IMG/VR virus record: IMGVR_UViG_3300033146_003479 | Coordinates: 62,001 to 126,000 of that record | Reading direction: 5' to 3' (one strand) | DNA from: a virus | DNA: 64,000 nt | In this document: one piece after another, positions 23,185 through 32,522 of the stretch | Position numbering within the stretch: the first letter of the stretch is position 1 | How the letters are laid out: every line of letters starts with the position of its first letter | Notes under the pieces: model-generated | Seen by the model: the letters and a program-made list of their open reading frames with translations, nothing else | The model's database searches: none | Told to the model about the DNA's origin: nothing | Made by a program: the position numbers and the translations under genes

Positions 23185-24270
23185 ATGAAAGTTGTTGAAT
23201 ATAATTTAAAAGAGTTTGAATTAATTGAAGAATTCGAAAATGTTGATATTGCTTTGCGAATAAATAGTGCAATTGTAGATGAACGTGAAAATATTATTTT
23301 TTATTCACACATTTGTTCTGAATATTTGGAAATTTTTGCGGGAAAAGGTAATGTGAGTATAAGTTTCAAAGAAGAGTTGATTTTATCAATGAAAATGAAT
23401 GATCAGAATATCCCAAAGAACATTCGAATATCTAATATGATATCTTCTCCTCCATCTCAAATGAATCCATTGAATAATCATAGTGAGGAATATTATGTTG
23501 ATATTCTTTATCAAAAAAAGAAATTATTTGAGGAATCTCAAGGTATGAGTCCGGATTTAGTTTCCATAATGACAGAGGAGATCAAGAAGGGAAATCCAAA
23601 AGCGTTGTTGAATAATCAATGGTGTAGATCGTTGAATGGCACATTATATAAGAAACTTCAACAAATAAAAAATGGTGAAAATTTTGATTACGATTTTTCA
23701 AATGTAGGTACGTTGCCATATAGTGCAATTGAGATTATGAATTTGAATGAGCAAAATGAAAATATTAATCATATCATAATAGTCGAAGTGTTTTATGACC
23801 CGGAAGGTAAAGATGATAATCGAGAATGGCTAATTCTTTATAATCCGACGGATGATGATATTGACATTTGTGGTTGGGAAATTCAAGTTGCTGGGTCATA
23901 TTTTAAACCATCAGTTACTATTGGTGATGCAATTATAAAATCAAAATCGCATTTTATAATTGGAGGTTCATTAATTGATTCGCATGTGGATTTAGAGTGT
24001 GGGCTTTCTATGCAAAATGGAGGAACATGTACGGATGGAGTTAGAATAGTTAATTCCAATGGAATTGTTCAAGATACTGTTCTATACAATCTAAATAATA
24101 GTAATGCTTTGGCTGATGATGCCAAAACTCCAGCGATAAGTTTTGCTCCAGACGTAAATTCTGGACAATCGTTGTTGCGACGAACTATTGAAGGTCGTTA
24201 TGTTGATAGTAATGAGTCGGCGAAAGACTTTCAAGTTAATGAAACTCCTGATATTTCAAAATATCAGTAA
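23185..24270 (+). CDS. Structural protein with C-terminal lamin-tail-like (LTD) domain
   Basis: A 361-aa protein. The N-terminal half is mixed alpha/beta (KVVEYNLKEFELIEEFENVD) and unrecognised. From about residue 195 it reads IIIVEVFYDPEGKDDNREWL followed by LYNPTDDDIDICGWEIQVAG. This is the lamin-tail domain pattern: a beta-sandwich with the E-W-hydrophobic-x-N motif and I-x-GW strand. LTD domains occur in secreted bacterial proteins and nuclear lamins and are thought to mediate adhesion or binding. GAGGATAT precedes the start. It leads the plus-strand fibre operon, 13 bp before the 1129-aa protein. Confidence 0.75.
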   Translation: MKVVEYNLKEFELIEEFENVDIALRINSAIVDERENIIFYSHICSEYLEIFAGKGNVSISFKEELILSMKMNDQNIPKNIRISNMISSPPSQMNPLNNHSEEYYVDILYQKKKLFEESQGMSPDLVSIMTEEIKKGNPKALLNNQWCRSLNGTLYKKLQQIKNGENFDYDFSNVGTLPYSAIEIMNLNEQNENINHIIIVEVFYDPEGKDDNREWLILYNPTDDDIDICGWEIQVAGSYFKPSVTIGDAIIKSKSHFIIGGSLIDSHVDLECGLSMQNGGTCTDGVRIVNSNGIVQDTVLYNLNNSNALADDAKTPAISFAPDVNSGQSLLRRTIEGRYVDSNESAKDFQVNETPDISKYQ

Positions 24271-24283
24271 TTGAGAGATAAAT

Positions 24284-27200
24284 ATGGCTAAATTATCGAA
24301 CACTACAATATTAGATGTTGTTGGAAAACAAGGATTAGGGGTCTCATCTACTAATAATGATAAAAATTATTTTGAGGAATCGTATGAATGGAGACCTCAG
24401 TTAACTATAGATGATATTTTTGGTGAAATCGTTCCCATTGCGAATAATCCAACTGAAGCCGATGTAAATGTTGCCAATAATCCAACTATTATCGAAAAGA
24501 TAGTTGATTATCAGATGACAGAAATTCCGGCTAGCAATGGACAAGGATACGGAGTATTTTCTATCCCTGGTGATACCAATTCTTCACGACTCAAAGACTT
24601 TTTGACTCCGCAAAAATTTGGAAACGGATATGCTTGTATAATCAAAAACAACACTTCAGTGATAGATTTATCGATGGGACAATTTACTGTCGATTATGCA
24701 AACGGTATTATTAGATTTGATGTCGCTAGTGTTCCATCAACAATGGGCTGGACTTCATTGAATATTACTATATATAGATATGTTGGAGCGAAGGTTGAAG
24801 GAGGAACAAGTTCTAGTTCAGGTTTCGAAATGACATTTGTCGATGCAGATTTAACTGCGGGCATTTTAACAGTACCTCACAACTTAAATTCCACCAATAA
24901 TGTTGTTCATATAACTATTCGAGATGATAATAATGATGTTGTTGTGCCCGATAATGTGGAATTCGTGAACTCTAATAGTTCAGTTATTGATTTTAGTTCG
25001 TATTCTCCAATATCTAATACTTGGGCATTGACGGTTGGGATTGGAGGTTCGGGAACTGGAGAAGCAAGTGAAGTGACAGTTGATCCACTTCAGGTTGCAG
25101 GAAACACAGTTGATGCATTAACGGGAAGTTATACTTGGCTCAATCAGCAGATATCGGGGTTGCCGGATCCACATAATATATCATTACACAACATTGTAAA
25201 TATATCATATATGGTACCATCTCAACTATGGATAAACACAGAATTAACATCGAATGGTTCGACAAATTATATATTAATTCCAATATCAGGTAATACCTCA
25301 GAATATATAGTGGCAGGACAACATTTGATAGTAACTGGAGGGATTGCGAATGGAAATGAATATGTTATTGATGGTCAAATTGTATTGGATGGAGCCGCTA
25401 TTCCCACATATCACTTAGTCGAAGTTCAATTAGTTTCAGGTTCAGCGATAAGTTTTCCCACATATCCCACCACGGATAGTCCAACTTCTATAGATAGACC
25501 TGGGGGAGCACAACTGATATCTGTTGAATCTCAAGTTACTTCTGTTTCTGTAACATCCATTGGAATAATAAATTCCACGAGTGTTGCTAAGTCAATATCT
25601 AACATTGATATTTATTCAACTCATTTCATTCAAAATGGATACTTAGGGATTAATAAAAATGATCCTAAATATCCATTAGATGTTGATGGAGTTATTAATG
25701 CAGATGAAGTCATTTCGAATTCATCCTTGAATAAATTTAATATTGATTCAAATAGTGTTGATCTTATTGAAAATGATTTAGTATTTTTCGGAAAGAGTCC
25801 TAATAACAACTTAATGTTATCTAGTTCATTCGTTAAATCATATGATGAGGATTCTGAAGGAGTAAACGATAATATAGTTACAGGGAATCCCGATATGACT
25901 ATTGCTCCATATGGATTAGATTGTTTTGTTACATTAGTTAGTGGAGGAACAAATTATCAGTTAGAGTCATATACTATAGATTCAAATGGAGTAACACTGG
26001 GGTCAATATATGATTTAGGAGTTTCATTTCCTAATACGACTCAGTTATTTCCAATAAAGGCTACACATCAAACTCAAAGTGTCGAATCTCTTGATCATGT
26101 TGTTGGTTTATTTAGAAGTGATGTGACAACAAACACATATCATACTGGATATTATGATGTTAGTTCTAGTGTTGGTTGGAATATTACTCCTATAATATCA
26201 TTTAGAGATACTACTCATTCTATTCCATCAACATATAGATTTAAACGAATGATTTCGATTAAAACTAATGTTGGCAATGATTATGATCGATATTACGCAG
26301 TTTTAATGCAAGATGGTGGAGATGAATATTATATTCAAATGATAAAACTAGATATTGAATCTCAAGTTGAAACTATTGGTTCAATGAGAGTTTTGCCGTC
26401 TGGAGTAAATTATTCTGATAGTGAGATTTTTGCTCATTATCGAGAAAATTCCGGAGATGTGATTTTATTTTATGAGAACTCTGTGGGAGATTTTATAATT
26501 TGTTCAGCATCATGTGATTCTAGTGATATGAATGTTGAAGAATTCACAATATATAATATCATGAATTTAGATAAAGGTAGATTGCTATATGTAGAATGCT
26601 TTGATACTTATATTGGGACTAATTCATTTAACTTTAAAGCGATAGTTCATCATACTGGCAGTTTCACTATTCACGAATCGAGTTTCAAGAGTGGTGTTAG
26701 AAATATTGAATCTTATGTTCTAAAGGATAATGATTTAGAAGTTCACGGAGTGCATACATTTGTTATGAAACAGATGGGACTCAGTAGTCGAATAGTAGCG
26801 TTTGGACATCATACTGATACTTCGGTAGTTGTTATTGACTTGCTCGATAAAACAATGAAGAGCATTAAGGGCTCCACTGTAACCTGGGATTTTATTGGAC
26901 TAGAATCTGCAAGATTGAGAATGGTCCCATTAAGCGATAGATTATCACACTTAGAATATGCAGATCGATTTAAGACATTAAAGTTTTTTAATTCTGAAGT
27001 TGGAATTTTAAAGGAAGTTAAAGATGATGTGGCGTATGTGATGATGAATGGAGTATATTATAGTGAAAGTAATAGATTTAATGTGGGAGATAATGTAGCA
27101 TTAGGATCTATAGATTTAGGTGCAACGAGCGATTTGGGATTTTCAACGAATACTTCTTGTGGTATAAATTTAGGATCCATTATTGCTCCAAACACATTAT

Positions 27201-27673
27201 ATTTTAACCCTCAATTAAATGTAACTCCCGGACACGTTATTGCTGAATCAGAGTCTCGAATCGAGTATTCTTATGTGTATGTTAATGGAGCAACAACTGC
27301 GTTTACATCGGGAGGATCTACAACGTGTAATTGGGGAACTCCGATTGAAGATGAATTAGGTGAGATGAGTAGCGATAGATTCACAGCAACATCGGCTGGA
27401 TTGTATACCTTTTCATTTAATGTGACTACTGGATATCAATCTTGGAATGTTAATGAGGGTATCGTATTAATATTAAATAAAAATGGATCTCCACTTCAGC
27501 GAATGGATCGAACTAGATTAGGTGCCGCAGTGAGTGAGAATATATACACTCAAGGTAATATAACGCTGAAACTAAATGCTAATGATTTTATTCAGTTAAG
27601 TGTGTATGGTGATAATGTTGCGAGTTCTATGGATCCAACTCGTACCTTTTTGACAGTGATTCGAATAAGATAG
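24284..27673 (+). CDS. Large tail fibre/adhesin, family-A N-terminus and C1q-like C-terminus
   Basis: A 1129-aa protein. Residues 1-175 form the family-A N-terminal module shared with three minus-strand genes (MAKLSNTTILDVVGKQGLGV, NDKNYFEE, FLTPQKFGNGYA, YANGIIRFD, YRYVG), probably the virion attachment part. The long middle is beta-rich, with a DPLQVAGNTVDAL segment and a propeller-like region from about 560. The last about 140 residues (CNWGTPIEDELGEMSSDRFT, AGLYTFSFNV, VLILNKNG, VIRIR) fit a C1q/TNF-like jelly roll, often used for trimeric receptor binding. It follows the lamin-tail gene and starts at ATG in the context GAGATAAATATGG. Confidence 0.8.
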   Translation: MAKLSNTTILDVVGKQGLGVSSTNNDKNYFEESYEWRPQLTIDDIFGEIVPIANNPTEADVNVANNPTIIEKIVDYQMTEIPASNGQGYGVFSIPGDTNSSRLKDFLTPQKFGNGYACIIKNNTSVIDLSMGQFTVDYANGIIRFDVASVPSTMGWTSLNITIYRYVGAKVEGGTSSSSGFEMTFVDADLTAGILTVPHNLNSTNNVVHITIRDDNNDVVVPDNVEFVNSNSSVIDFSSYSPISNTWALTVGIGGSGTGEASEVTVDPLQVAGNTVDALTGSYTWLNQQISGLPDPHNISLHNIVNISYMVPSQLWINTELTSNGSTNYILIPISGNTSEYIVAGQHLIVTGGIANGNEYVIDGQIVLDGAAIPTYHLVEVQLVSGSAISFPTYPTTDSPTSIDRPGGAQLISVESQVTSVSVTSIGIINSTSVAKSISNIDIYSTHFIQNGYLGINKNDPKYPLDVDGVINADEVISNSSLNKFNIDSNSVDLIENDLVFFGKSPNNNLMLSSSFVKSYDEDSEGVNDNIVTGNPDMTIAPYGLDCFVTLVSGGTNYQLESYTIDSNGVTLGSIYDLGVSFPNTTQLFPIKATHQTQSVESLDHVVGLFRSDVTTNTYHTGYYDVSSSVGWNITPIISFRDTTHSIPSTYRFKRMISIKTNVGNDYDRYYAVLMQDGGDEYYIQMIKLDIESQVETIGSMRVLPSGVNYSDSEIFAHYRENSGDVILFYENSVGDFIICSASCDSSDMNVEEFTIYNIMNLDKGRLLYVECFDTYIGTNSFNFKAIVHHTGSFTIHESSFKSGVRNIESYVLKDNDLEVHGVHTFVMKQMGLSSRIVAFGHHTDTSVVVIDLLDKTMKSIKGSTVTWDFIGLESARLRMVPLSDRLSHLEYADRFKTLKFFNSEVGILKEVKDDVAYVMMNGVYYSESNRFNVGDNVALGSIDLGATSDLGFSTNTSCGINLGSIIAPNTLYFNPQLNVTPGHVIAESESRIEYSYVYVNGATTAFTSGGSTTCNWGTPIEDELGEMSSDRFTATSAGLYTFSFNVTTGYQSWNVNEGIVLILNKNGSPLQRMDRTRLGAAVSENIYTQGNITLKLNANDFIQLSVYGDNVASSMDPTRTFLTVIRIR

Positions 27674-27683
27674 GAGAAATAAC

Positions 27684-28310
27684 ATGGCTAAACATGGAAT
27701 TATAGATAGTCGAAAGACATCGATAGTCTCATCTCCAGATAGTGGATATTTAAGATTAAAGGCGACAGAAAATAATACATTTGAAATTATTCGAGATGAT
27801 GGCACAAGAACTGATATTTCTGCTCCCTGGAGTTTACCAGTTGAGTCGAAAGTTATTGTTGATCCAACTACATTGACTCCATCTATTTGGCAACGATGGA
27901 TAGTTGGAATAGGTTCAACAGGAGATTGGAATTCTCATGATGACGAAATTGCTCAATGGAATGGGACATCATATGATTTTTTTATACCTGAGGTGGGCTG
28001 GGCAGTTTACGTTAAGGATGTTACTGGACTTAGTACCTTTGATGGATCGAATTGGAATGATTTGAGTGGAGCATCTAGTGGAATTGAAGAATTCTCGACT
28101 ACATTGACTTCGACTGATATAAGTAATGGTTTTGTTGATATCGGACAAACCATAAATAGTTTAGTAGATTTTAGAATTAGAGGAGCCGGAACTCAACATG
28201 AATCTTTAGATTATGAAATAGGAACTCCAAACAGTAGAGTTTCATGGACAGGATTGATATTAGATGGACAATTAAGAATCGGGCACGACATAGTAATTTT
28301 ATATAAATAG
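27684..28310 (+). CDS. Fibre-associated protein with DUF2793-like domain, 208 aa
   Basis: Residues about 65-125 (IWQRWIVGIGSTGDWNSHDD, AQWNGTSYDFFIPEVGWAVY, FDGSNW) match the pattern of DUF2793-type phage domains, with Trp-rich strands after a GDW. The C-terminal 75 residues (EEFSTTLTSTDISNGFVDIG to GHDIVILYK) are a beta cap shared with three other plus-strand fibre proteins. This is probably a small fibre tip or adaptor. AGGAGAAATAAC precedes the start, 10 bp after the previous stop. Confidence 0.75.
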   Translation: MAKHGIIDSRKTSIVSSPDSGYLRLKATENNTFEIIRDDGTRTDISAPWSLPVESKVIVDPTTLTPSIWQRWIVGIGSTGDWNSHDDEIAQWNGTSYDFFIPEVGWAVYVKDVTGLSTFDGSNWNDLSGASSGIEEFSTTLTSTDISNGFVDIGQTINSLVDFRIRGAGTQHESLDYEIGTPNSRVSWTGLILDGQLRIGHDIVILYK

Positions 28311-28322
28311 GAGAACACAGAA

Positions 28323-29666
28323 ATGAGAATGAATGCTGAATGGATATCAAAGAATGGTCAACATTTTGATATATCACAAACTACTGACCTAACTTTACTT
28401 TTTAAACCTCAAGGTGGCTTGAACTCCGATGCTCAAGGTATTTATGTTGAAGGAACAATTTCCAATCTTCGGAGTGATGTTATTGATATTCAAGTCGATA
28501 ACACTTTGGATCCAGGTGCGACTCCAACAACAGGAGATAGATATTTATTAACTGACGTTGCAACATTGCATGCGAATTTTGGAACAATTGTTGGCATTGA
28601 AGATGATGATATTGTAGAATTCGATGGTTCGGATTTCGTTATAACTTTTGATGCAAGTGCAGATCAAGATGATAATGCTTTAGTTTGGGCAAATACTCCA
28701 AATCAATGGTGGCATTTTAATGGGAACGATTGGCATTTACATCAAGGACTATCATCATTAACAGCGGGAAATGGTCTTAATATTGCCGCAGGTCAGATTG
28801 ATTTGGTAATTGATAATGTTACAGGTGGAGATATTGCTCCTATTAATGTGAGTGCTAATGGAGTTGGAGTTGATGTTACCACATTAGACGGTGATCATTT
28901 GACTATTGATTGGGATCCAATTCATTATACTCCCGATGCTAGTTCAGCAGAAGCCGACTCAGTTGATGATTTGACCGCACATCTCGCAGGTATTGATAAT
29001 AAATTAGACGATATTGATGCCACTCATTTAGAACAAACTGTTACAGTGAATGGTCATGGATTTACAGTTAATCAAGTGGTGAGAATGAGTGGTAATTCTT
29101 GGGTTTTGGCTCAAGCGAATTCTGCAACTAATGCTGAAGCAATAGGAGTTGTCAATGAAGTTATAGATACTAATACTTTTGTGGTCGTAACTCATGGATC
29201 GTGTTTGAATCTTACAGGATTAACTGGAGATACCGTATATTATTTGGATCCAGTTACTCCTGGAGCATTAACTACAATTGTTCCGAGTTCAACTGGTCAA
29301 GTAGCCAAGGCTATATTATATGCTAAAAGTGCAACTGAAGCATATGTATATGATAGAATCGGAATTGAAGTTGCGGCTGATGATCCAGTTCCATATAGAG
29401 AGCATCATGTTATTACAGCAAGCGAAGAAACTGCTGGATTTTTTGTTTTAATGAATGTGCCAAGTAGCACATTGTTAGTTTCTGCGACTCCTGTGGGTGG
29501 ACCAGAACAAGTTAATCAAGATACTCCAGGTAGAACAGCAATGCCTGATTATCAGATATTAGGAGTAGGCTCAGATGAGTTTCATTTTAATAACAATGGA
29601 GTTGCTAGTGGATTATCTGAAAATATGGTCGCTGGGCATGAAATTATAATAGATTACTCTTACTAA
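28323..29666 (+). CDS. Tail fibre protein, 447 aa
   Basis: A beta-rich acidic protein. The N-terminus (EWISKNGQHFDISQTTDLTL) differs from family A. A central segment DRYLLTDVATLHANFGTIVG to WWHFNGNDWHLHQGLS is a Trp-rich module like those between fibre repeats. NGLNIAAGQIDLVIDNVTGG begins a repeat-like region. The C-terminal region (YREHHVITASEETAGFFVLM to AGHEIIIDYSY) is the shared beta cap. AGGAGAAC lies before the start. Probably a trimeric fibre segment. Confidence 0.75.
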   Translation: MRMNAEWISKNGQHFDISQTTDLTLLFKPQGGLNSDAQGIYVEGTISNLRSDVIDIQVDNTLDPGATPTTGDRYLLTDVATLHANFGTIVGIEDDDIVEFDGSDFVITFDASADQDDNALVWANTPNQWWHFNGNDWHLHQGLSSLTAGNGLNIAAGQIDLVIDNVTGGDIAPINVSANGVGVDVTTLDGDHLTIDWDPIHYTPDASSAEADSVDDLTAHLAGIDNKLDDIDATHLEQTVTVNGHGFTVNQVVRMSGNSWVLAQANSATNAEAIGVVNEVIDTNTFVVVTHGSCLNLTGLTGDTVYYLDPVTPGALTTIVPSSTGQVAKAILYAKSATEAYVYDRIGIEVAADDPVPYREHHVITASEETAGFFVLMNVPSSTLLVSATPVGGPEQVNQDTPGRTAMPDYQILGVGSDEFHFNNNGVASGLSENMVAGHEIIIDYSY

Positions 29667-29677
29667 GGAGACGAAAA

Positions 29678-31018
29678 ATGAATCATTCAAGTCCTAGAGC
29701 CAACTTTGGTTCCACAGCAGGCAGTGCATTTAGAATGAATTTGGGCATCAGAGGTATTATTGCAAAATATCCCGTTCAAATTGAAGAGAGTGAAGGAGTT
29801 ATTACAATTCGTCACACTTGCAGTTCTAGATTTTCTTTAGCAGTCACATCTCAAAATGATGAGACTGATGACATTGAAGTTGACTGGGGAGACGGTACAG
29901 TAACTCAAGAAACCCCATATGTTGGCTTGAATTTTCCAACACAAGAGGCTGGCGAGGCAGCCGCATGGCACCACACATATGCAGATGCTACTCCTAGAAC
30001 TATTACTATTACTCCTATATCGAACACTCAAATAAAAAGTTTTAGTATTCAACCTATGGCGTTTAGTTATGTTGGAGGAGTTGGTGAGGAATTTTATGAA
30101 ATACTAAATGTTAATCTTAGTGATGCTCCAGCCTTAGAGAGATTTAGAATATCTAAGCAGCCAAATCTGACAGAGATTGATATGAGTAATTCTATACAAA
30201 TTAAAGATTATTATGCGACTGATTGCGAAAATTTAACTTCAGTGTTGTTTACCTCAGGTGGAATGCAAAATCCATATGAAGTTTATTTAACTAATACTGG
30301 AATAACATCTCTTAATTTACCATCAATTTCTAAAGTTACTGGAATTAGAGTTGAGAGATCTGATAATTTAACCGAAGTTGATTTGTCATCTGAAAATAAC
30401 TATATATTGACTTCCTTTGGTAGTTGGGATTGTCCTAATTTAACTAGTATAGTGTTCGGTGACATTTCGATGCTGAATAGTGTTTCGGTAGGAAATTGTA
30501 ATTTATCAACTTCTACGATCAATAATATTTTAACTAAACTAGTTTATCAATGTGAGAATCCTCAACCTAATCCCGAGGAAGTTGCATCATTAGAGCAAGA
30601 TATTGTTAGATTGGAAGCAGATATAGATGCGTTGAATGATGATTTAACGCAAGCCCAAAGTGAATTATCTAACTTACAGACTATACTGAGTGGGTTGCAA
30701 GATGAGTTAGCATTATTAATCGAAGATAGTCCAGAGTGGATAGCAAAATACGATGAGATTTTGGAGATTGAAACTCAAATTGAATCTAAAAACGCTGAGA
30801 TTTACAATATAGAAAGTGATATCGCATCAACAGAAGATGCCTTGGAGTATGCTCAGGAGCAACTACAAGGGTTATATGACGATTTAGAGCCAATTCAAGG
30901 TAGTTTTAATTTTTCTAATAATCCTGGAGCAGAATTCTGTAATCAGACGGATGTCAATACACTAAGGGATACCTACGGTTGGGATATCGATGATGGGTTC
31001 GGTAGCGGAGGAGAATAA
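29678..31018 (+). CDS. Adhesin with PKD-like, leucine-rich and coiled-coil segments, 446 aa
   Basis: Residues about 45-115 carry the PKD-type turn VDWGDGTVTQETP followed by HTYADATPRTITI, as in extracellular bacterial and archaeal proteins. A BspA-like leucine-rich region follows (NLTEIDMSNSIQIKDY, CENLTSVLF, NLTEVDLS, CPNLTSIVF). From about residue 305 a strong coiled coil (EQDIVRLEADIDALNDDL, ELSNLQTILSGLQDELALL) interrupts the LRR. The repeat then ends with SFNFSNNPG and a C-terminal Gly-rich tail. The protein probably binds a host surface polymer. It shares no clear module with the neighbouring fibres. Confidence 0.75.
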   Translation: MNHSSPRANFGSTAGSAFRMNLGIRGIIAKYPVQIEESEGVITIRHTCSSRFSLAVTSQNDETDDIEVDWGDGTVTQETPYVGLNFPTQEAGEAAAWHHTYADATPRTITITPISNTQIKSFSIQPMAFSYVGGVGEEFYEILNVNLSDAPALERFRISKQPNLTEIDMSNSIQIKDYYATDCENLTSVLFTSGGMQNPYEVYLTNTGITSLNLPSISKVTGIRVERSDNLTEVDLSSENNYILTSFGSWDCPNLTSIVFGDISMLNSVSVGNCNLSTSTINNILTKLVYQCENPQPNPEEVASLEQDIVRLEADIDALNDDLTQAQSELSNLQTILSGLQDELALLIEDSPEWIAKYDEILEIETQIESKNAEIYNIESDIASTEDALEYAQEQLQGLYDDLEPIQGSFNFSNNPGAEFCNQTDVNTLRDTYGWDIDDGFGSGGE

Positions 31019-31024
31019 CATCTT

Positions 31025-32272
31025 ATGAGATTAAAAAAGGCCTTTTTAAATAGAGATTTTTTGGATATAAATTCAGTTAATGCGAATAATTTATATTTCG
31101 ATGAGACTAGAGATATTAAAAGTGAAATTAATAGTCTTTCTGGTGACAACTTAACTATAGATGTAGTTAATGGAATCTTTTTATCCGGATGTTTGGATTC
31201 TAATAAAAATGGTCTTTATCTCTATGCAGGAATCATATCAAGTAAGCCGTATTATACTTTAGGTAACTATAGAATAATATGGTCGAATAGTAATTATAGA
31301 TGGGAAATACAACAAATAACTCCTAACGTTTTAGAGTTTCATGGCACATCTATTGAAAATCTTTCTCAACCATTTTATGATCCAACTTGGGTTGCCGATA
31401 ATGGAAGTGGGACTCCATCATTTTTATTGTCAGATAAACTTATCAAAAATAAAAATATTGATTATATCATAGATGATGATAATGAAAGCATTGATGGATC
31501 TAATACTCCAATGGTTGATCCTCATCGAGAATTGATTACCAGAGCATTTGCTGAGAGTATTGTGCAGAATGCGAATCATTGGACAAAAAATGGAAGTGAA
31601 TTGATACCTCAAGATGCGAATGTTAACGTTCTCACCTTGGATAGAAATCACAATGCTTACACGCAAGTGATGGTGAGAAATGAGAATTCTACTGGTAATG
31701 GAGCAGGGGCTCTTATTGAGATAAAAGGGTCAGGAGCCAATTATACTAATAATGCATATTTTGGAATTTATAGTCCGAATTTCTGGCTTTCTCAATTAGC
31801 CGGTAATTCGGTTCTTATGACTGATAGGAAATTAGTTATAGGAACAGTTGATGTAAATGAGTCTATTGAATTTTTAGTTGGAAATTCATATTCGAATCCT
31901 ATAGTAGTTGGTCATCTAAATCAAGATGGACTTCATTTAGATACTCTTCAAACGACAACAGTTCATCCAGCAAGTTATTATAACGTTTTCGTTGATGCAA
32001 CAACTGGATTACTATATGGTAGTAATACTGGAGCAACTGGGAATACTCCTAATATTGAAACATTTACGATTACATCGACAATAATTGCAAATTTATATAT
32101 TGATTTATCTGAAACTCCATCTTCCGATAATCATAATTCAGTGAATTTGAATGGATCAATATTATTCGAAGGATCAGGAGAAGATTATGAGATATCCAGT
32201 AACAGAGTGAGTTTTGACTCAAGTGTTAATTTAACACTTGGAGATAAAGTTCAAATAAAGTATAAATATTAG
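31025..32272 (+). CDS. Tail fibre protein, 415 aa
   Basis: Begins MRLKKAFLNRDFLDINSVNA, a basic start different from its neighbours, 6 bp after the previous stop. Residues about 190-310 have a fibre-shaft pattern (DRNHNAYTQVMVRNENSTGN, AYFGIYSPNFWLSQLAG) of a type often followed by an S74 or sugar-binding tip. The C-terminal 75 residues (IETFTITSTIIANLYIDLSE to GDKVQIKYKY) are the shared cap module. Probable fibre component. Confidence 0.72.
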   Translation: MRLKKAFLNRDFLDINSVNANNLYFDETRDIKSEINSLSGDNLTIDVVNGIFLSGCLDSNKNGLYLYAGIISSKPYYTLGNYRIIWSNSNYRWEIQQITPNVLEFHGTSIENLSQPFYDPTWVADNGSGTPSFLLSDKLIKNKNIDYIIDDDNESIDGSNTPMVDPHRELITRAFAESIVQNANHWTKNGSELIPQDANVNVLTLDRNHNAYTQVMVRNENSTGNGAGALIEIKGSGANYTNNAYFGIYSPNFWLSQLAGNSVLMTDRKLVIGTVDVNESIEFLVGNSYSNPIVVGHLNQDGLHLDTLQTTTVHPASYYNVFVDATTGLLYGSNTGATGNTPNIETFTITSTIIANLYIDLSETPSSDNHNSVNLNGSILFEGSGEDYEISSNRVSFDSSVNLTLGDKVQIKYKY

Positions 32273-32282
32273 GAGAAGTATT

Positions 32283-32510
32283 ATGACTGATATATATATC
32301 ACAGAAGAGCGAGAGATTAAAGTTAGAGAGTTAAGTTTAGCCGCATTTATAAAAACCCATAATTTAATATTAAAACGAGTTGATAATGGTGAGTTTATAT
32401 TTGATAGTAAGTTGAGTTTAAGTGAGTGGAAAATGGAATTCCTAAAGTCAGAAAGTTGTAAGTTCGACCGAGAGGTTAGAGATTTACGATGGATTTTAAA
32501 AAACAAATAA
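32283..32510 (+). CDS. Small protein of DUF5659-like type, 75 aa
   Basis: A 75-aa basic protein (MTDIYITEEREIKVRELSLA...FDSKLSLSEWKMEFLKSESC). The pattern of a substrate-like beta hairpin followed by a helix loosely resembles DUF5659 phage proteins. AGGAGAAGTATT precedes the start, and it sits in a tight series between two fibre genes. It may be a fibre-assembly factor, but this is inference. Confidence 0.6.
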   Translation: MTDIYITEEREIKVRELSLAAFIKTHNLILKRVDNGEFIFDSKLSLSEWKMEFLKSESCKFDREVRDLRWILKNK

Positions 32511-32522
32511 CGGAGACATACT

